From contig NZ_CP158190.1 in NCBI RefSeq assembly GCF_040250305.1, forward strand, positions 3,504,001 through 3,568,000: a stretch of 64,000 nt of DNA, written 5' to 3'. This DNA comes from Peribacillus frigoritolerans. GTDB lineage: Bacteria; Bacillota; Bacilli; Bacillales; DSM-1321. Position 1 is the stretch's first letter; each line of letters starts with the position of its first letter. The notes beneath the pieces are model-generated. The model was given only the letters and a program-made list of their open reading frames with translations, was not told where the DNA came from and made no database searches. Positions 28,387 through 37,761 of this stretch are shown one piece after another. The translations under genes and the position numbers were made by a program.

Positions 28387-30492
28387 TCAATATGCATTTT
28401 TTTCGATTTTCTTACTCTGTTCAGCTAACACTTTTTGATACTTCCTGCTCACTGACGATTGACTTATCCCGAGCGCTTTTGCCGCTTTGGTCGTGGTTTT
28501 ATACTGTTTCATGGCAAGCATGATCAATTGCTCTTCGACATGATCCATTGCTTCCTGCAGCGGAAGGATTCTCGTAATGATGGGTTTCGATTGTTTAAAG
28601 TCACTGCCCACAGGTATGAACCTTTGAATGAAATCAGCATCGATCATCTCTTCATCTGCAGAAACAACCAATCTTTCAATCATGTTCTGCAATTCACGGA
28701 TGTTCCCCGGCCATGTATAGACTTCCAGTATATTTAATGCATCGGGGGAAAAGTGGTAATTCCGCTGATACCTTTCATTCAGTTTTTGCAGGAAATGAAA
28801 GGCTAGCGGCGGTATATCCTCCGGCCTTTCCCTTAAAGGGGGCACATGTATGGGTATGACGTTTAATCTATAGAATAAATCTTCTCTGAACGTCCCCATC
28901 TCAACCATTTTTTCCAGACTCTTATTCGTGGCCGCAACAATTTGAACATCAATGGAAATGGGTGTAGTGCTGCCAATCGGAATCACTTCCTGTTCCTGGA
29001 GGACCCGCAGCAGCTTAACTTGCAGGTGTATGGGCATGTCACCCACTTCATCAAGGAATAAAACACCCTTATTGGCCTGCTGAAAGTATCCTACCTTCCC
29101 ATTTTTATCCGCTCCTGTAAAGGAACCCTTCGTATAACCAAACAATTCACTTTCGAGGAGGTTTTCCGGAATCGCCCCGCAATTTATCTTAAGGAAAGGC
29201 TGCTTGGACCGCCTGCCCATTTTATGAATGGCTTCGGCTATCACTTCTTTACCTACTCCCGACTCCCCGTTGATCAATACAGTTGATGAGAAATGAGCGA
29301 TTTTCTTGACTTGGCTGATGATCTGCTCCATTTTAGGACTTGCAAAAACCAACTCTTTATAAAATTGATCCTGTTTTTTGAATGAATCCAGTTCTTTCCT
29401 CATTTCATTTAATTCCGATTTCAATTGTGTCGTTTCCGTTATATCCCTTGATGCAATGACGATTCGATCTATATCCCCTTTTTCATTGAATACAGGGGTG
29501 CCGACGGAAAGGACTTTTTTATTCATTTTAGTATCTTGGACAATCGATACTTTCTTTTTTTGTTCAAGGACTAACCGGGTGACCGAAGGATTAAAAATCC
29601 CTTCATCTTCTAATTGCAAAAGATTCTTCCCGATATAATCTTTTAAATTCTTCCCCCAGAATCCTGAGATGATGCTGTCACTATAACGCAGCAGCTCTCC
29701 TTTTTGATTGACTACAAGTATTTCATCATAGATATTCGCTAAAATGGCATTCAAGTCTTTATTCGAGCTTTTAATCAATTCTATTTCCATGGCCATTTCC
29801 TCAACCATCGGTAAATCCTGAACGATGATGATCAGGCCTTCGACTTCTTTTTCATGGTTCAGAATCGGGCTATAGTCGACAAGCACACTCATGACATCAG
29901 TAATCTCCAACTGATTCAGAATACTGCTCCCGCTGGCAAACACGCTATGTATATGCTGCTTATTGAAGATGTCCGCAGCAGGTTCATTTAGAACTTGTTC
30001 AGAAGGCTTTTTTATCATCTTCAAGCCTGATTCATTGAAGTTCACGATATTTTTTTCTTTATCAGCTACAAAAATCCCCATAGGAATGGAGGTTAAAATA
30101 ACATTTAGCAGGTCTAAATTTTGTTTGCTGTCCTGCTTGAATAATTCTGCTAACACATCTTCCCTTTTTACATAACCGGTAAGCAGGCCATCATCCGTTT
30201 TTATCAGCACGATAGGTTCACCGATAATTTGAAACAGAAGCGGCAAGGATATGTTAGGGGTTAATTTACAGACATTATCAATCGAAAAAGCATACTGTAA
30301 AAGCTGATCGACTGTCGTTATTTTTTCATTTAACGGGAGGTCATCCATGCGGATATACGCAAACACTTGATTTTCCTTCATAAGAAAGAAGAAAGGTTCC
30401 TGTATCTCATGAATTTTTTGGTCTGATAATGTAGGCTGATCAATTGTTATAGTTATGAATGGTCTTATTTTATCATCCGGAATAGATAACAC
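28387..30492 (-). CDS. Sigma-54-dependent transcriptional activator, probably for putrescine use
   Basis: Bacterial enhancer-binding protein, 701 residues. The N-terminal region (1-120) resembles a degenerate CBS-type sensor. Two PAS domains follow (about 128-230 and 245-355), then an AAA+ domain from about 385. That domain has Walker A GESGVGKE (409-416), the sigma-54 contact loop GSFTGA (456-461; usually GAFTGA) and Walker B GVLFLDEVGD (476-485). The C-terminal helix-turn-helix AKALGISQSSVSRKYQKV is near 668-686. GTG start behind GGAGAG. It lies between patA and the importer, both with sigma-54 promoters, so it is the obvious activator. The ligand is unknown; putrescine is inferred from context. 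Confidence 0.92.
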   Translation of the reverse strand: MLSIPDDKIRPFITITIDQPTLSDQKIHEIQEPFFFLMKENQVFAYIRMDDLPLNEKITTVDQLLQYAFSIDNVCKLTPNISLPLLFQIIGEPIVLIKTDDGLLTGYVKREDVLAELFKQDSKQNLDLLNVILTSIPMGIFVADKEKNIVNFNESGLKMIKKPSEQVLNEPAADIFNKQHIHSVFASGSSILNQLEITDVMSVLVDYSPILNHEKEVEGLIIIVQDLPMVEEMAMEIELIKSSNKDLNAILANIYDEILVVNQKGELLRYSDSIISGFWGKNLKDYIGKNLLQLEDEGIFNPSVTRLVLEQKKKVSIVQDTKMNKKVLSVGTPVFNEKGDIDRIVIASRDITETTQLKSELNEMRKELDSFKKQDQFYKELVFASPKMEQIISQVKKIAHFSSTVLINGESGVGKEVIAEAIHKMGRRSKQPFLKINCGAIPENLLESELFGYTKGSFTGADKNGKVGYFQQANKGVLFLDEVGDMPIHLQVKLLRVLQEQEVIPIGSTTPISIDVQIVAATNKSLEKMVEMGTFREDLFYRLNVIPIHVPPLRERPEDIPPLAFHFLQKLNERYQRNYHFSPDALNILEVYTWPGNIRELQNMIERLVVSADEEMIDADFIQRFIPVGSDFKQSKPIITRILPLQEAMDHVEEQLIMLAMKQYKTTTKAAKALGISQSSVSRKYQKVLAEQSKKIEKNAY

Positions 30493-30607
30493 AGTTTCAC
30501 TCTCCTTTTGTAACCTAACCTATATTTTATCACAATTCTGAATTGCTAGATAAAAAATTACATGTACGATTACTCATATCCAGCATTTACCTTTATCCAT
30601 TCCACAA

Positions 30608-30633
30608 CAAAAGGGTCCTTTAACGGACCCTTT
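30608..30633 (-). terminator. Intrinsic terminator after the permease pair
   Basis: AAAAGGGTCC, loop TTTAAC, GGACCCTTTT: a perfect hairpin, about 50 bases past the end of the decayed permease. Confidence 0.85.
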
Positions 30634-30682
30634 TGACCTAAAAACCTGCTATGCACCTTAGACTTATTTTATAAAGGACCGT

Positions 30683-31169
30683 TCACCTTTTCTTATTATT
30701 CCTGATCAGGATTGATAAAACGATGAATATGGCTATGAAAAAGCAGCCATAGTACAGAAGGCAGCCGGTTTCATCCCCATGATATCGATAACCGTCACAA
30801 TAATCAGTAAATTCAGCACCCATGCAAAAGCCGGTACAAAAGGAAAAGCTGCTGAGAAGAAAAAATGCCGAAAACAAGAAATTGACCATTTAAATGGATA
30901 AAAAATCGATCTAAGAAAACCGGCATATGTATTGATAGAACTTTGCGCGTACGCATATACCTAACCTGCCGAAGGAATGACCTTTGCCATCTGTCCATAA
31001 TATATGCTGTGAAAAGCATCATCATTAAAGCGAACAAGCAGGCCTCCGGAACCATTCCACGTGACATCTCTGCAGCAATTCCATAAGCGCTAAATCACTG
31101 TTGCTAATTCCATGACAAAAAACCGAATAGAAAGAGCGTTAAAGACCTTTTCATTTTCTCATCAGCCAT
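30683..31169 (-). pseudogene. Decayed second APC-family permease (N-terminal part only)
   Basis: A good ribosome site (GAAGGAG) and ATG at 31169 start MADEKMKRSLTLFLFGFLSWN, then TAG and TGA stops. The same frame resumes with YGIAAEMSRGMVPEACLFALMMMLFTAY. Another frame continues with YGQMAKVIPSAG, a stop, YAYAQSSINTYAGFL and later FPFVPAFAWVLNLLIIVTVIDIMGMKPAAF. A third ends with the membrane piece FFIAIFIVLSIL. These blocks align in order with the first roughly 170 residues of the intact importer next door. Multiple frameshifts and stops, and no C-terminal half: a dead duplicate or related permease. Confidence 0.75.
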
Positions 31170-31203
31170 ATAACAGACTCCTTCGTTCATGAAGTGAGTA
31201 AAT

Positions 31204-32541
31204 TCACTGTGCCTCTTCAAAACGGAATAGCGGGGGGGATTCCGTAAACCATTTTGTCCGATACAGAAGATAACCAATCCCAATTACCGCCCATACAATT
31301 CCTAGGATCAATGAACTCGTCTCGAGATTAAGCCAAAGGATGAAGACCGATGCAGCACCTAAAACCGGGGACAGAATAGTTGAAAGAAATCCTTTAATCG
31401 TTCTGAAGCTTTTGTTTCTTATTGAATGGACGATTACACAAATATTCACGAAAGTAAAAGCAATTAATGCTCCAAAGTTTATGAGGGAAGTGGCGGTAAC
31501 CAAATCAAGGAATAAGGCAACCAATGATATGGACCCAACAAATATGACATTAAAAAATGGCGTGTTGTATTTTGGGTGGACAAACCCAAATAGTTTTTTC
31601 GGGATCATTTGGTCACGTCCCATGACATATAGCAACCTAGAAACACTAGCATGGGATGCAAGCCCGGAGGCAAGTGTACCACATAAAGTTCCTGCAAGAA
31701 AGAAGGCTTGAAATAACTTCCCGCCAACAAAAAGGGCAATTTCCGGAGAAGCTGCTTCTGGATCGCTAAAACGGGAAACATCCGGGAAAAATAACTGTGT
31801 AAAGAATGATGCCGTCACAAATAAAACCCCTCCGATAAGGGCGGTCAAAAAGATGGCCCGGGGAACCGTTTTAGCTGGATTCGGTGTTTCTTCCGATAAA
31901 GTAGTGACAGCGTCAAACCCCAAGAAAGAAAAACAAAGGATTGTAGCACCAGTTATGAGCGTCGACATTTCCATATGATGCCCGAAGAATGGCTGAACCG
32001 ATAAGACCTCTCCAGTCCCTGCTCCACCCATGACCCCTTTAACGACAAGCGCCACAAATATAACAATCACCAACATTTGAAAAAAAACAAGGAAGCTATT
32101 AAAGTTGGCGGCAAAATTAACATTGAATAAGTTAATGCCTGTCATTAAAAGGACAAATGCCACCACCCATATCCACGGGTACACCTCCGGAAAAAGAGCT
32201 GTTAAGTATATTTTTGTTAATATGCCATTCACCATCGGTAAAAATAAATAATCAAGTAACGAAGACCACCCGACAAGGAAGCCTAAATGTGGATTGATCG
32301 TTTTTTGTGTGTAAGTATAGGATGAACCTGCCTGCGGATAAATTTTTACCATTTTCCCATAACTGGCGGCAGTAAACAACATCGCTAAAAGAGCAATGAC
32401 ATAAGCGGTTGGCACATGTCCCCCCGTTTTTTCGGAAACTATCCCAAATGTATCAAAAACAACCATCGGCGTCATATATCCAACACCAAGCAATACGATA
32501 TGCCACAAGTTTAAAGACCTTTTCAGATTACCTGTTTGCAT
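31204..32541 (-). CDS. APC-family putrescine importer (PuuP-like)
   Basis: Amino acid-polyamine-organocation permease, 445 residues, about twelve transmembrane helices. It closely resembles E. coli PuuP along its length: [11 protein letters not shown]...[87 protein letters not shown]. This supports proton-coupled putrescine uptake at the plasma membrane. It has a sigma-54 promoter and the same tandem palindromes as patA. The decayed second permease lies 34 bases downstream. Confidence 0.9.
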   Translation of the reverse strand: MQTGNLKRSLNLWHIVLLGVGYMTPMVVFDTFGIVSEKTGGHVPTAYVIALLAMLFTAASYGKMVKIYPQAGSSYTYTQKTINPHLGFLVGWSSLLDYLFLPMVNGILTKIYLTALFPEVYPWIWVVAFVLLMTGINLFNVNFAANFNSFLVFFQMLVIVIFVALVVKGVMGGAGTGEVLSVQPFFGHHMEMSTLITGATILCFSFLGFDAVTTLSEETPNPAKTVPRAIFLTALIGGVLFVTASFFTQLFFPDVSRFSDPEAASPEIALFVGGKLFQAFFLAGTLCGTLASGLASHASVSRLLYVMGRDQMIPKKLFGFVHPKYNTPFFNVIFVGSISLVALFLDLVTATSLINFGALIAFTFVNICVIVHSIRNKSFRTIKGFLSTILSPVLGAASVFILWLNLETSSLILGIVWAVIGIGYLLYRTKWFTESPPLFRFEEAQ

Positions 32542-32625
32542 GTATCATTCCCCTTCCTTTTTTAGCGAGAAAAGTTAACCAACTTTTCTGGCCTCCCTTA
32601 TAATTCTTTGGTCATATTACACCTC

Positions 32626-32640
32626 GCAATTTTCATACCA
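32626..32640 (-). promoter_or_regulatory. Sigma-54 (-24/-12) promoter of the importer
   Basis: On the minus strand TGGTATGAAAATTGC (32640-32626): GG-N10-GC with the TGGYAY-N5-TTGC pattern. The transcription start would be near 32614, about 70 bases before the gene. Confidence 0.82.
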
Positions 32641-32689
32641 AAAAAAATAGTCGATTTATAACAAAAAACAAGGAAATATGTAGAATGCT

Positions 32690-32726
32690 TTATGCAAATT
32701 TGAATAACTTATTCAATTATTCATAA
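32690..32726. promoter_or_regulatory. Tandem activator-binding palindromes upstream of the importer
   Basis: TTATGCAAATTTGAATAA (32690-32707, centre 32698.5) and TTATTCAATTATTCATAA (32709-32726, centre 32717.5) are imperfect copies of the patA palindrome, spaced 19 bp centre to centre. The proximal centre is 72 bp from the -12 GC, identical to the patA arrangement. Confidence 0.72.
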
Positions 32727-32750
32727 GAGAACAGGTAATTTTTTGCCCAT

Positions 32751-32784
32751 AAAAAAAAGCAGAAGATATTAAATATCTTCTGCT
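32751..32784 (-). terminator. Intrinsic terminator after gpsA
   Basis: AGCAGAAGATATT pairs with AATATCTTCTGCT and, read on the minus strand, is followed by a run of T. It lies about 135 bases past the gpsA stop and before the importer's upstream sites. Confidence 0.75.
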
Positions 32785-32920
32785 CATTTGACTAAATCCC
32801 CCGTGCCGAGGTCAAATTACTAGTTTACTTTCGTTGCATTGTATGCTGATACACGGCAAGGCGCATCATCAAATGCCTAATTTAATGAAATTCTTTTATG
32901 AAAATCCTCAGATTCGGATT

Positions 32921-33973
32921 TCAATCCTGCTGTCTGCTATCCAAAATGTTATAAAGTTCTTCCATCTCATTCGTTTTTGAACGATTCATCAAGAGGTCAA
33001 CTGCCTTTTTCACTTCTTCCCCATTGAATAAAACATCGTACAGGGCTTCAGTGATCGGCATGTTCACTTCGTACTTTTGAGCTAGTTGATAGGCGGCTTT
33101 AGTGGTTCTGACACCTTCAACGACCATACCCATGTTTTCCAAAACTTCTTCAAGCTTTTGCCCTTTTCCAAGCATATTTCCAGCTCTCCAATTACGGGAA
33201 TGTACGCTTGTACAAGTGACGATCAAGTCGCCAATCCCAGCTAAACCTGAAAACGTAAGCGGGTTAGCCCCCATGGCCACCCCTAGACGGGATATTTCAG
33301 CCAATCCTCGTGTCATTAATGCAGCCTTGGCATTATCCCCATAGCCTAAACCATCCGTAATTCCGGCAGCCAATGCAATGATGTTCTTTAATGCCCCTCC
33401 GATTTCAACACCAATCAAGTCCGGATTTGTATACACACGGAAATTATTATTGATGAAGATGTCCTGAACCCTTTCGGCAGCCTTCATATTCTTTGAAGAA
33501 ACGGCAACTGTTGTCGGGTGACGTAGACTGACTTCTTCAGCATGACTCGGTCCTGAAAGAACCACTATATCTTTAAGCCAATCCGCCGAAGAGACTTCCT
33601 CAATCATTTCCGATATACGAAGCAGGGAATCAGGTTCAATCCCCTTACTCACATGAACGATTGTCAATGGCTTATCATGAGCCTCTTTAATCTGACCAAG
33701 CACTTCCCGGTAAGCTTTGGTCGGCACAGCCAAAATTATTATTTCAATCCCGGCCAATGCTTCCTTAATCGAAGAATAACCTTTAATCCCCAAAGGCAAT
33801 TCAATCCCAGGCAAGTATTTTTCATTCGTATGATTTTGATTTATTTCATTGATTTGATTCTGATTATGTCCCCACAATCTCACTTCATGCTGGTTATCAG
33901 CGATCACGAGCGCTAAAGCAGTTCCCCAGCTCCCTGCTCCGATAACTGCGATACTTTCTTTATCTTTCACCAT
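32921..33973 (-). CDS. gpsA: Glycerol-3-phosphate dehydrogenase [NAD(P)+]
   Basis: Reduces dihydroxyacetone phosphate to sn-glycerol 3-phosphate for phospholipid synthesis. 350 residues. NAD-binding [10 protein letters not shown] is near 10-19. The catalytic-domain signature [13 protein letters not shown]...[12 protein letters not shown] is near 190-215. The frame opens at 34045, inside der, but ATG 33973 follows AAAGGTGG at seven bases and gives the family N-terminus. Starts 16 bases after der ends. Confidence 0.97.
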   Translation of the reverse strand: MVKDKESIAVIGAGSWGTALALVIADNQHEVRLWGHNQNQINEINQNHTNEKYLPGIELPLGIKGYSSIKEALAGIEIIILAVPTKAYREVLGQIKEAHDKPLTIVHVSKGIEPDSLLRISEMIEEVSSADWLKDIVVLSGPSHAEEVSLRHPTTVAVSSKNMKAAERVQDIFINNNFRVYTNPDLIGVEIGGALKNIIALAAGITDGLGYGDNAKAALMTRGLAEISRLGVAMGANPLTFSGLAGIGDLIVTCTSVHSRNWRAGNMLGKGQKLEEVLENMGMVVEGVRTTKAAYQLAQKYEVNMPITEALYDVLFNGEEVKKAVDLLMNRSKTNEMEELYNILDSRQQD

Positions 33974-33989
33974 GGTATAACCACCTTTA

Positions 33990-35300
33990 CTATTTTCTCT
34001 GGCGTCCAAAAATTCGTATTGGTGTACCTTCAAAACCAAAGGCATCCCTAATTCTATTTTCTAAAAATCTCTCATATGAGAAATGCAATAACTCCGGATC
34101 GTTAACGAATACAACGAAAGTTGGCGGCTTGATCGCTACCTGAGTCGTATAATAAATTTTCAAACGGTTGCCATTATGTGTCGGTGTCGGATTCATCGCC
34201 ACGGCGTCCATGACCACTTCATTCAATACATTTGTCTGAACCCGGATAGCATGATTCTCACTAGCCTGATCAATGACCGGTATTAAGGTATGTGTACGTT
34301 TTTTCGTTAAGGCAGAAAGATAAATGATTGGCGCATAATCCAAGAATAGGAAATGGGCACGGATTTTTTCTTCAAAATCCTTCATCGTTTTTTCATCTTT
34401 TTCGATGGCATCCCACTTATTGACGACGATGATGACCGCCCTACCCGCTTCATGGGCATATCCGGCAATTTTTTTATCCTGCTCACGAATACCTTCTTCA
34501 GCGTTCAGGACCACAAGAACAACGTCTGAACGTTCGATTGCCCTTAATGCACGAAGTACGCTATATTTTTCCGTGCTTTCATACACTTTACCTTTTTTCC
34601 TCATCCCTGCAGTATCAATAATGACATATTCTTTGCCATTGTACTTATACGGAGAGTCAATCGCGTCGCGAGTCGTACCTTCAATATCGCTTACAATGAC
34701 ACGTTCTTCACCTAACAATGCATTGACCAGAGATGATTTACCTACGTTCGGTCTTCCAATCAAACTGAATTTAATGACATCATCATCATAATCCTGTCCA
34801 GTGAATTTAGGGAAATGTTTGGCCGCTTCATCCAGAAGGTCACCAAGACCAAGCCCATGAGAACCGGAGATCGGGAATGGATCGCCAAAACCTAACGCAT
34901 AGAAATCATAAATTTGATCCTTCATTTCTGGGTTATCAACTTTATTTACTGCAAGGACAACCGGCTTTCTCGATTTATAGAGAATCTTAGCGACTTCTTC
35001 ATCAGCAGCCGTTACCCCTTCACGACCATTCGTCATAAAAATTATCACATCGGCTTCGTCGATGGCAATTTCAGCCTGCTGGCGAATTTGTTCCAGGAAC
35101 GGCTCGTCACCGATATCAATTCCACCTGTATCAATAATGTTAAAATCATGTGTCAACCATTCACCAGAACTATAAATCCTGTCCCGGGTCACTCCAGGAA
35201 CGTCTTCGACAATCGAAACCCGTTCTCCAACTATTCTATTAAAAATTGTCGATTTTCCCACGTTCGGACGACCGACTATCGCAATTACCGGTTTTGGCAT
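33990..35300 (-). CDS. der: Ribosome-assembly GTPase Der (EngA)
   Basis: Essential GTPase for 50S maturation, with two tandem G domains and a C-terminal KH-like domain. GRPNVGKST (8-16) is the first P-loop and [10 protein letters not shown] near 183 the second. DTGGID and DTAGMRKKG are the switch II regions, and NKVD and NKWD the base-specificity motifs. 436 residues, standard length. Good RBS AAAGGGTGA. An unusually long, structured leader precedes it. Confidence 0.98.
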   Translation of the reverse strand: MPKPVIAIVGRPNVGKSTIFNRIVGERVSIVEDVPGVTRDRIYSSGEWLTHDFNIIDTGGIDIGDEPFLEQIRQQAEIAIDEADVIIFMTNGREGVTAADEEVAKILYKSRKPVVLAVNKVDNPEMKDQIYDFYALGFGDPFPISGSHGLGLGDLLDEAAKHFPKFTGQDYDDDVIKFSLIGRPNVGKSSLVNALLGEERVIVSDIEGTTRDAIDSPYKYNGKEYVIIDTAGMRKKGKVYESTEKYSVLRALRAIERSDVVLVVLNAEEGIREQDKKIAGYAHEAGRAVIIVVNKWDAIEKDEKTMKDFEEKIRAHFLFLDYAPIIYLSALTKKRTHTLIPVIDQASENHAIRVQTNVLNEVVMDAVAMNPTPTHNGNRLKIYYTTQVAIKPPTFVVFVNDPELLHFSYERFLENRIRDAFGFEGTPIRIFGRQRK

Positions 35301-35764
35301 TGCTATTCACCCTTTCTGCTACTATATCTCTGTCAAAGTCACGAAATTCATGAATGCATTTATACGGTTGCTTTGCATTATTGATTTTCATTATTTCCTT
35401 TTAAAGGAAAGAGCTGTATCCATCATCATTTAAAGGAATCTTTCATCAGTAAGAGAACTCGCAACTGATGTTCAGTTAAATGTATCAAGTATTCACGGAC
35501 AGTTTGTCCACTTGACGCCCCAGTTCCTGAGGTGACGTGAAGCTGACCCCTCTGCATGCTCAAACTTGATTATAAACAGCCCAAAAAAATGAAGAAAGCT
35601 TCGGCATACGGCTTCCTTTTTAATTGTTTAGAGCATTTTACGATTATCTACAGACCCCTAACTATCCTATAGTAACAAATTTCTCGCCAATCAACAATGA
35701 TTGTATGAATAAAAGCCTTCTAATTCCAGTTTGCACCATTTTGATATCTTTTTCACCATACTCT
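35301..35764. other. der-yphA intergenic region
   Basis: 464 bases with no convincing gene. It holds the candidate structured RNA, a weak hairpin near 35592-35622, a TATAAT on the minus strand at 35574-35569, and a possible promoter TTGATT-17-TATAGG (35694-35666). The frame at 35662-35940 is a shadow of yphA. Confidence 0.5.
35463..35570 (-). ncRNA. Candidate structured RNA in the der leader
   Basis: Read on the minus strand, ATCAAGT (35570-35564) pairs with ACTTGAT (35490-35484). Inside it TTCACG (35541-35536) pairs with CGTGAA (35497-35492). That encloses hairpins CCTCAG-GAA-CTGGGG (35532-35518) and GGACA-AAC-TGTCC (35509-35497). A further hairpin AACTGA-ACA-TCAGTT (35477-35463) follows. 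One pair in CCTCAG/CTGGGG is T-G on this strand and a C-A mismatch on the other, which favours minus-strand RNA. I recognise no named family. It could be a cis-regulator of der, a small RNA, or chance. Confidence 0.35.
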
Positions 35765-36385
35765 TCATTGATTAAAATTCTCTTTTCCTTGTTTTGATAA
35801 AAATCTCGATTGAGATATTGAATAAATGTATTGGCCAGCCAGTTCCAACATTCTCCACAGTATGTTTGCGCCCAAAACCAGCACTGCATTATCATGCCAT
35901 GCGTAAGCAAGGGCCACATAAGGTAAAGAGTGGTAAGCAAGCAATCCAGAATATATGATATCTCCCATCATCATCCCAATTAAAAGGACGAACAATCGAT
36001 GTTTCCAATTTTTAAAAAGTAATAGGATAAGATAATTCAGGAAAATACACAAAAGATAAGTCGGTTTCATGATGAGCCATATCGGATCAAGCAAAGAAAA
36101 AAGTTGAAAACTGGCATAACCGAGAGTGATAATAAGACTTCCGCTGATCAGTTCCATCATCTTGATGATGGATTTCTTCCTAATATACACACACAGTATA
36201 AAGAAAAGATACGGCCCGCTCAAATGCACGGAAACCAAGGGAGCATCCAGTTTATAACCAGCTAAAACCATAACGGCCAATAGATGAAATAAAAAATCAA
36301 AACGAAAGGGAACCGTTTTCGGAATAAAATACATGACAATGACCCAAACTATCCATGAAATCCAATAAAATATTATTCCATCCAT
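35765..36385 (-). CDS. yphA: Membrane protein YphA
   Basis: 206-residue protein that is almost entirely hydrophobic, with about six to seven transmembrane helices, in the position of B. subtilis yphA (upstream of der, near ypfD). ATG start after GGGGGGCGC. No catalytic motif. Sequence conservation in this family is low, so the name rests partly on synteny. Function unknown. Confidence 0.75.
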   Translation of the reverse strand: MDGIIFYWISWIVWVIVMYFIPKTVPFRFDFLFHLLAVMVLAGYKLDAPLVSVHLSGPYLFFILCVYIRKKSIIKMMELISGSLIITLGYASFQLFSLLDPIWLIMKPTYLLCIFLNYLILLLFKNWKHRLFVLLIGMMMGDIIYSGLLAYHSLPYVALAYAWHDNAVLVLGANILWRMLELAGQYIYSISQSRFLSKQGKENFNQ

Positions 36386-36497
36386 GCAGCGCCCCCCCTT
36401 TTAGGAACATTATGGCTTGTTTATTCAAAGTATAAACGTATAGCACGGCATTTAATGAGGAAACCTTCCTCCTATCATTAGAAAAGGAGGTGTAAAC

Positions 36498-36629
36498 ATG
36501 GGAAAAGATCGGCAAGAGAAGAAATTGAAAGAAAGTAAACGGGTGGAGTCCGACAGGGACCAATCACTGGAGCATAAAGGGGCAACTAGAATGGAAAGCC
36601 CTGAAGAGGCCCGAAAAAGGAATAGTTAA
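36498..36629 (+). CDS. ypzI: YpzI family small protein
   Basis: 43-residue, highly charged peptide starting MGKDRQEKKLKESKRVESDR and ending EEARKRNS. A textbook ribosome site AAAAGGAGGTG lies seven bases before ATG 36498. I recognise it as the small YpzI-type protein encoded near yphA in Bacillus. It is on the plus strand between two minus-strand genes and is followed by a terminator. Function unknown. Confidence 0.78.
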   Translation: MGKDRQEKKLKESKRVESDRDQSLEHKGATRMESPEEARKRNS

Positions 36630-36643
36630 GTCTATCCCTGAAC

Positions 36644-36687
36644 AAAAAGAAGCATCTCAATCCGTTTCAATTGAGATGCTTCTTTTA
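36644..36687. terminator. Bidirectional terminator between ypzI and fni
   Basis: AAAAGAAGCATCTCAAT, an 8-base loop, and ATTGAGATGCTTCTTTT form a perfect stem with A/T flanks. It serves converging ypzI and fni. Confidence 0.9.
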
Positions 36688-36695
36688 CTGGTCAT

Positions 36696-37754
36696 TCATT
36701 TAGCATATGCCGAACAATCAATGCCTCTTTGAGATAACCAATGATAGGTATTGCCCTTGATGACTAATTTCGATTTCCTTAGCTCTGAGATATTACCGCA
36801 CCCTAGTGCAGTCATGATGATCTTTAAATCTTCATGTATGTAATTTATTTCTTTAATCAGTTGTTCCAAGCCCAACTCTTTATAGAGCTTGAGGAAATGT
36901 CCGGCCAATCCGACACCTTTCGCTCCTAATGCCAGGCTTTTTGAAATTTCCAGAGGACTTTGAATGCCGCCTGATCCAATGACTGATAGCTGTGGTGAAA
37001 CATTAACTGCCTCGACAATCGAAGCGGCTGTCGGTATGCCCCATTCGTTGAAATAACCGAGTATTTTTGCGCGTCTCTCATTCTCGATTTTAGCAAAATT
37101 CGTTCCGCCAAACCCGCCTACATCAATGATCGAAATACCAATAGAATGTAATTGCTGCACCGTTTCCATACTCATCCCAAATCCAACCTCTTTTACGATG
37201 ATAGGGATTCCGATCGTTCTATTGATTTTTTCAATTCTCGAAAGGGTACCGGCAAAATCCTTGTCCCCTTCAGGCATCGTCAATTCTTGAATTACATTGA
37301 TATGAATCTGAAGGGCATTTGCCCCGATCATATCGCTGGCCCGCTTAGCCTGTTCGACTGTTGCTTCGCCACCGAGATTACCAATCAACACACCATTAGG
37401 ATTTTCCTGCCTTACAACTTTAAAAGAAGCCTGCTGGCTAGAATCCTTGATGGCTGCCATTTGAGATCCGACCGCCATGGCGATTCCTGTTTCCCGAGCA
37501 GCAATGGCTAGGTCACCATTCAATTTTTCGGTTTCAGGGCCTCCGCCTCCGGTCATGGCATTTATGAAAATTGGCGAACTTAATTCAAGTCCGCCAACTT
37601 CTGCTGTGAGGTTCACATTATTCAAGGAAATACCTGGTAAGCTTTGGTGAATAAACGAAATATCTTCTAGTCCGGTTTTATGCTGCTGCCCTGTCTTTAG
37701 CGCAAATTCTATATGATCTAATTTTCGTTGTTTTCTCTCCAAGGCCATCACCAT
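36696..37754 (-). CDS. fni: Type 2 isopentenyl-diphosphate delta-isomerase
   Basis: FMN- and NAD(P)H-dependent IPP/DMAPP isomerase, supplying the prenyl starter used by HepST. 352 residues with a TIM-barrel pattern. Family segments include RKxxHIEFAL at the N-terminus, NAMTGGG near 68-74, VGFGMS and IDVGGFGGTNF, plus GSGGIQSPLEI. No strong ribosome site precedes the start. It lies 7 bases after ypfD and may be translationally coupled. Confidence 0.94.
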   Translation of the reverse strand: MVMALERKQRKLDHIEFALKTGQQHKTGLEDISFIHQSLPGISLNNVNLTAEVGGLELSSPIFINAMTGGGGPETEKLNGDLAIAARETGIAMAVGSQMAAIKDSSQQASFKVVRQENPNGVLIGNLGGEATVEQAKRASDMIGANALQIHINVIQELTMPEGDKDFAGTLSRIEKINRTIGIPIIVKEVGFGMSMETVQQLHSIGISIIDVGGFGGTNFAKIENERRAKILGYFNEWGIPTAASIVEAVNVSPQLSVIGSGGIQSPLEISKSLALGAKGVGLAGHFLKLYKELGLEQLIKEINYIHEDLKIIMTALGCGNISELRKSKLVIKGNTYHWLSQRGIDCSAYAK

Positions 37755-37761
37755 TATTATC

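Noticed and set aside
30813..31067. 84-residue ORF as an independent small membrane protein
   Set aside because: It is only one frame of the decayed permease; neighbouring frames carry the adjoining permease blocks.
35662..35940. 92-residue minus-strand ORF between der and yphA
   Set aside because: It overlaps yphA in another frame, has unusual Trp/Cys content and no good ribosome site.
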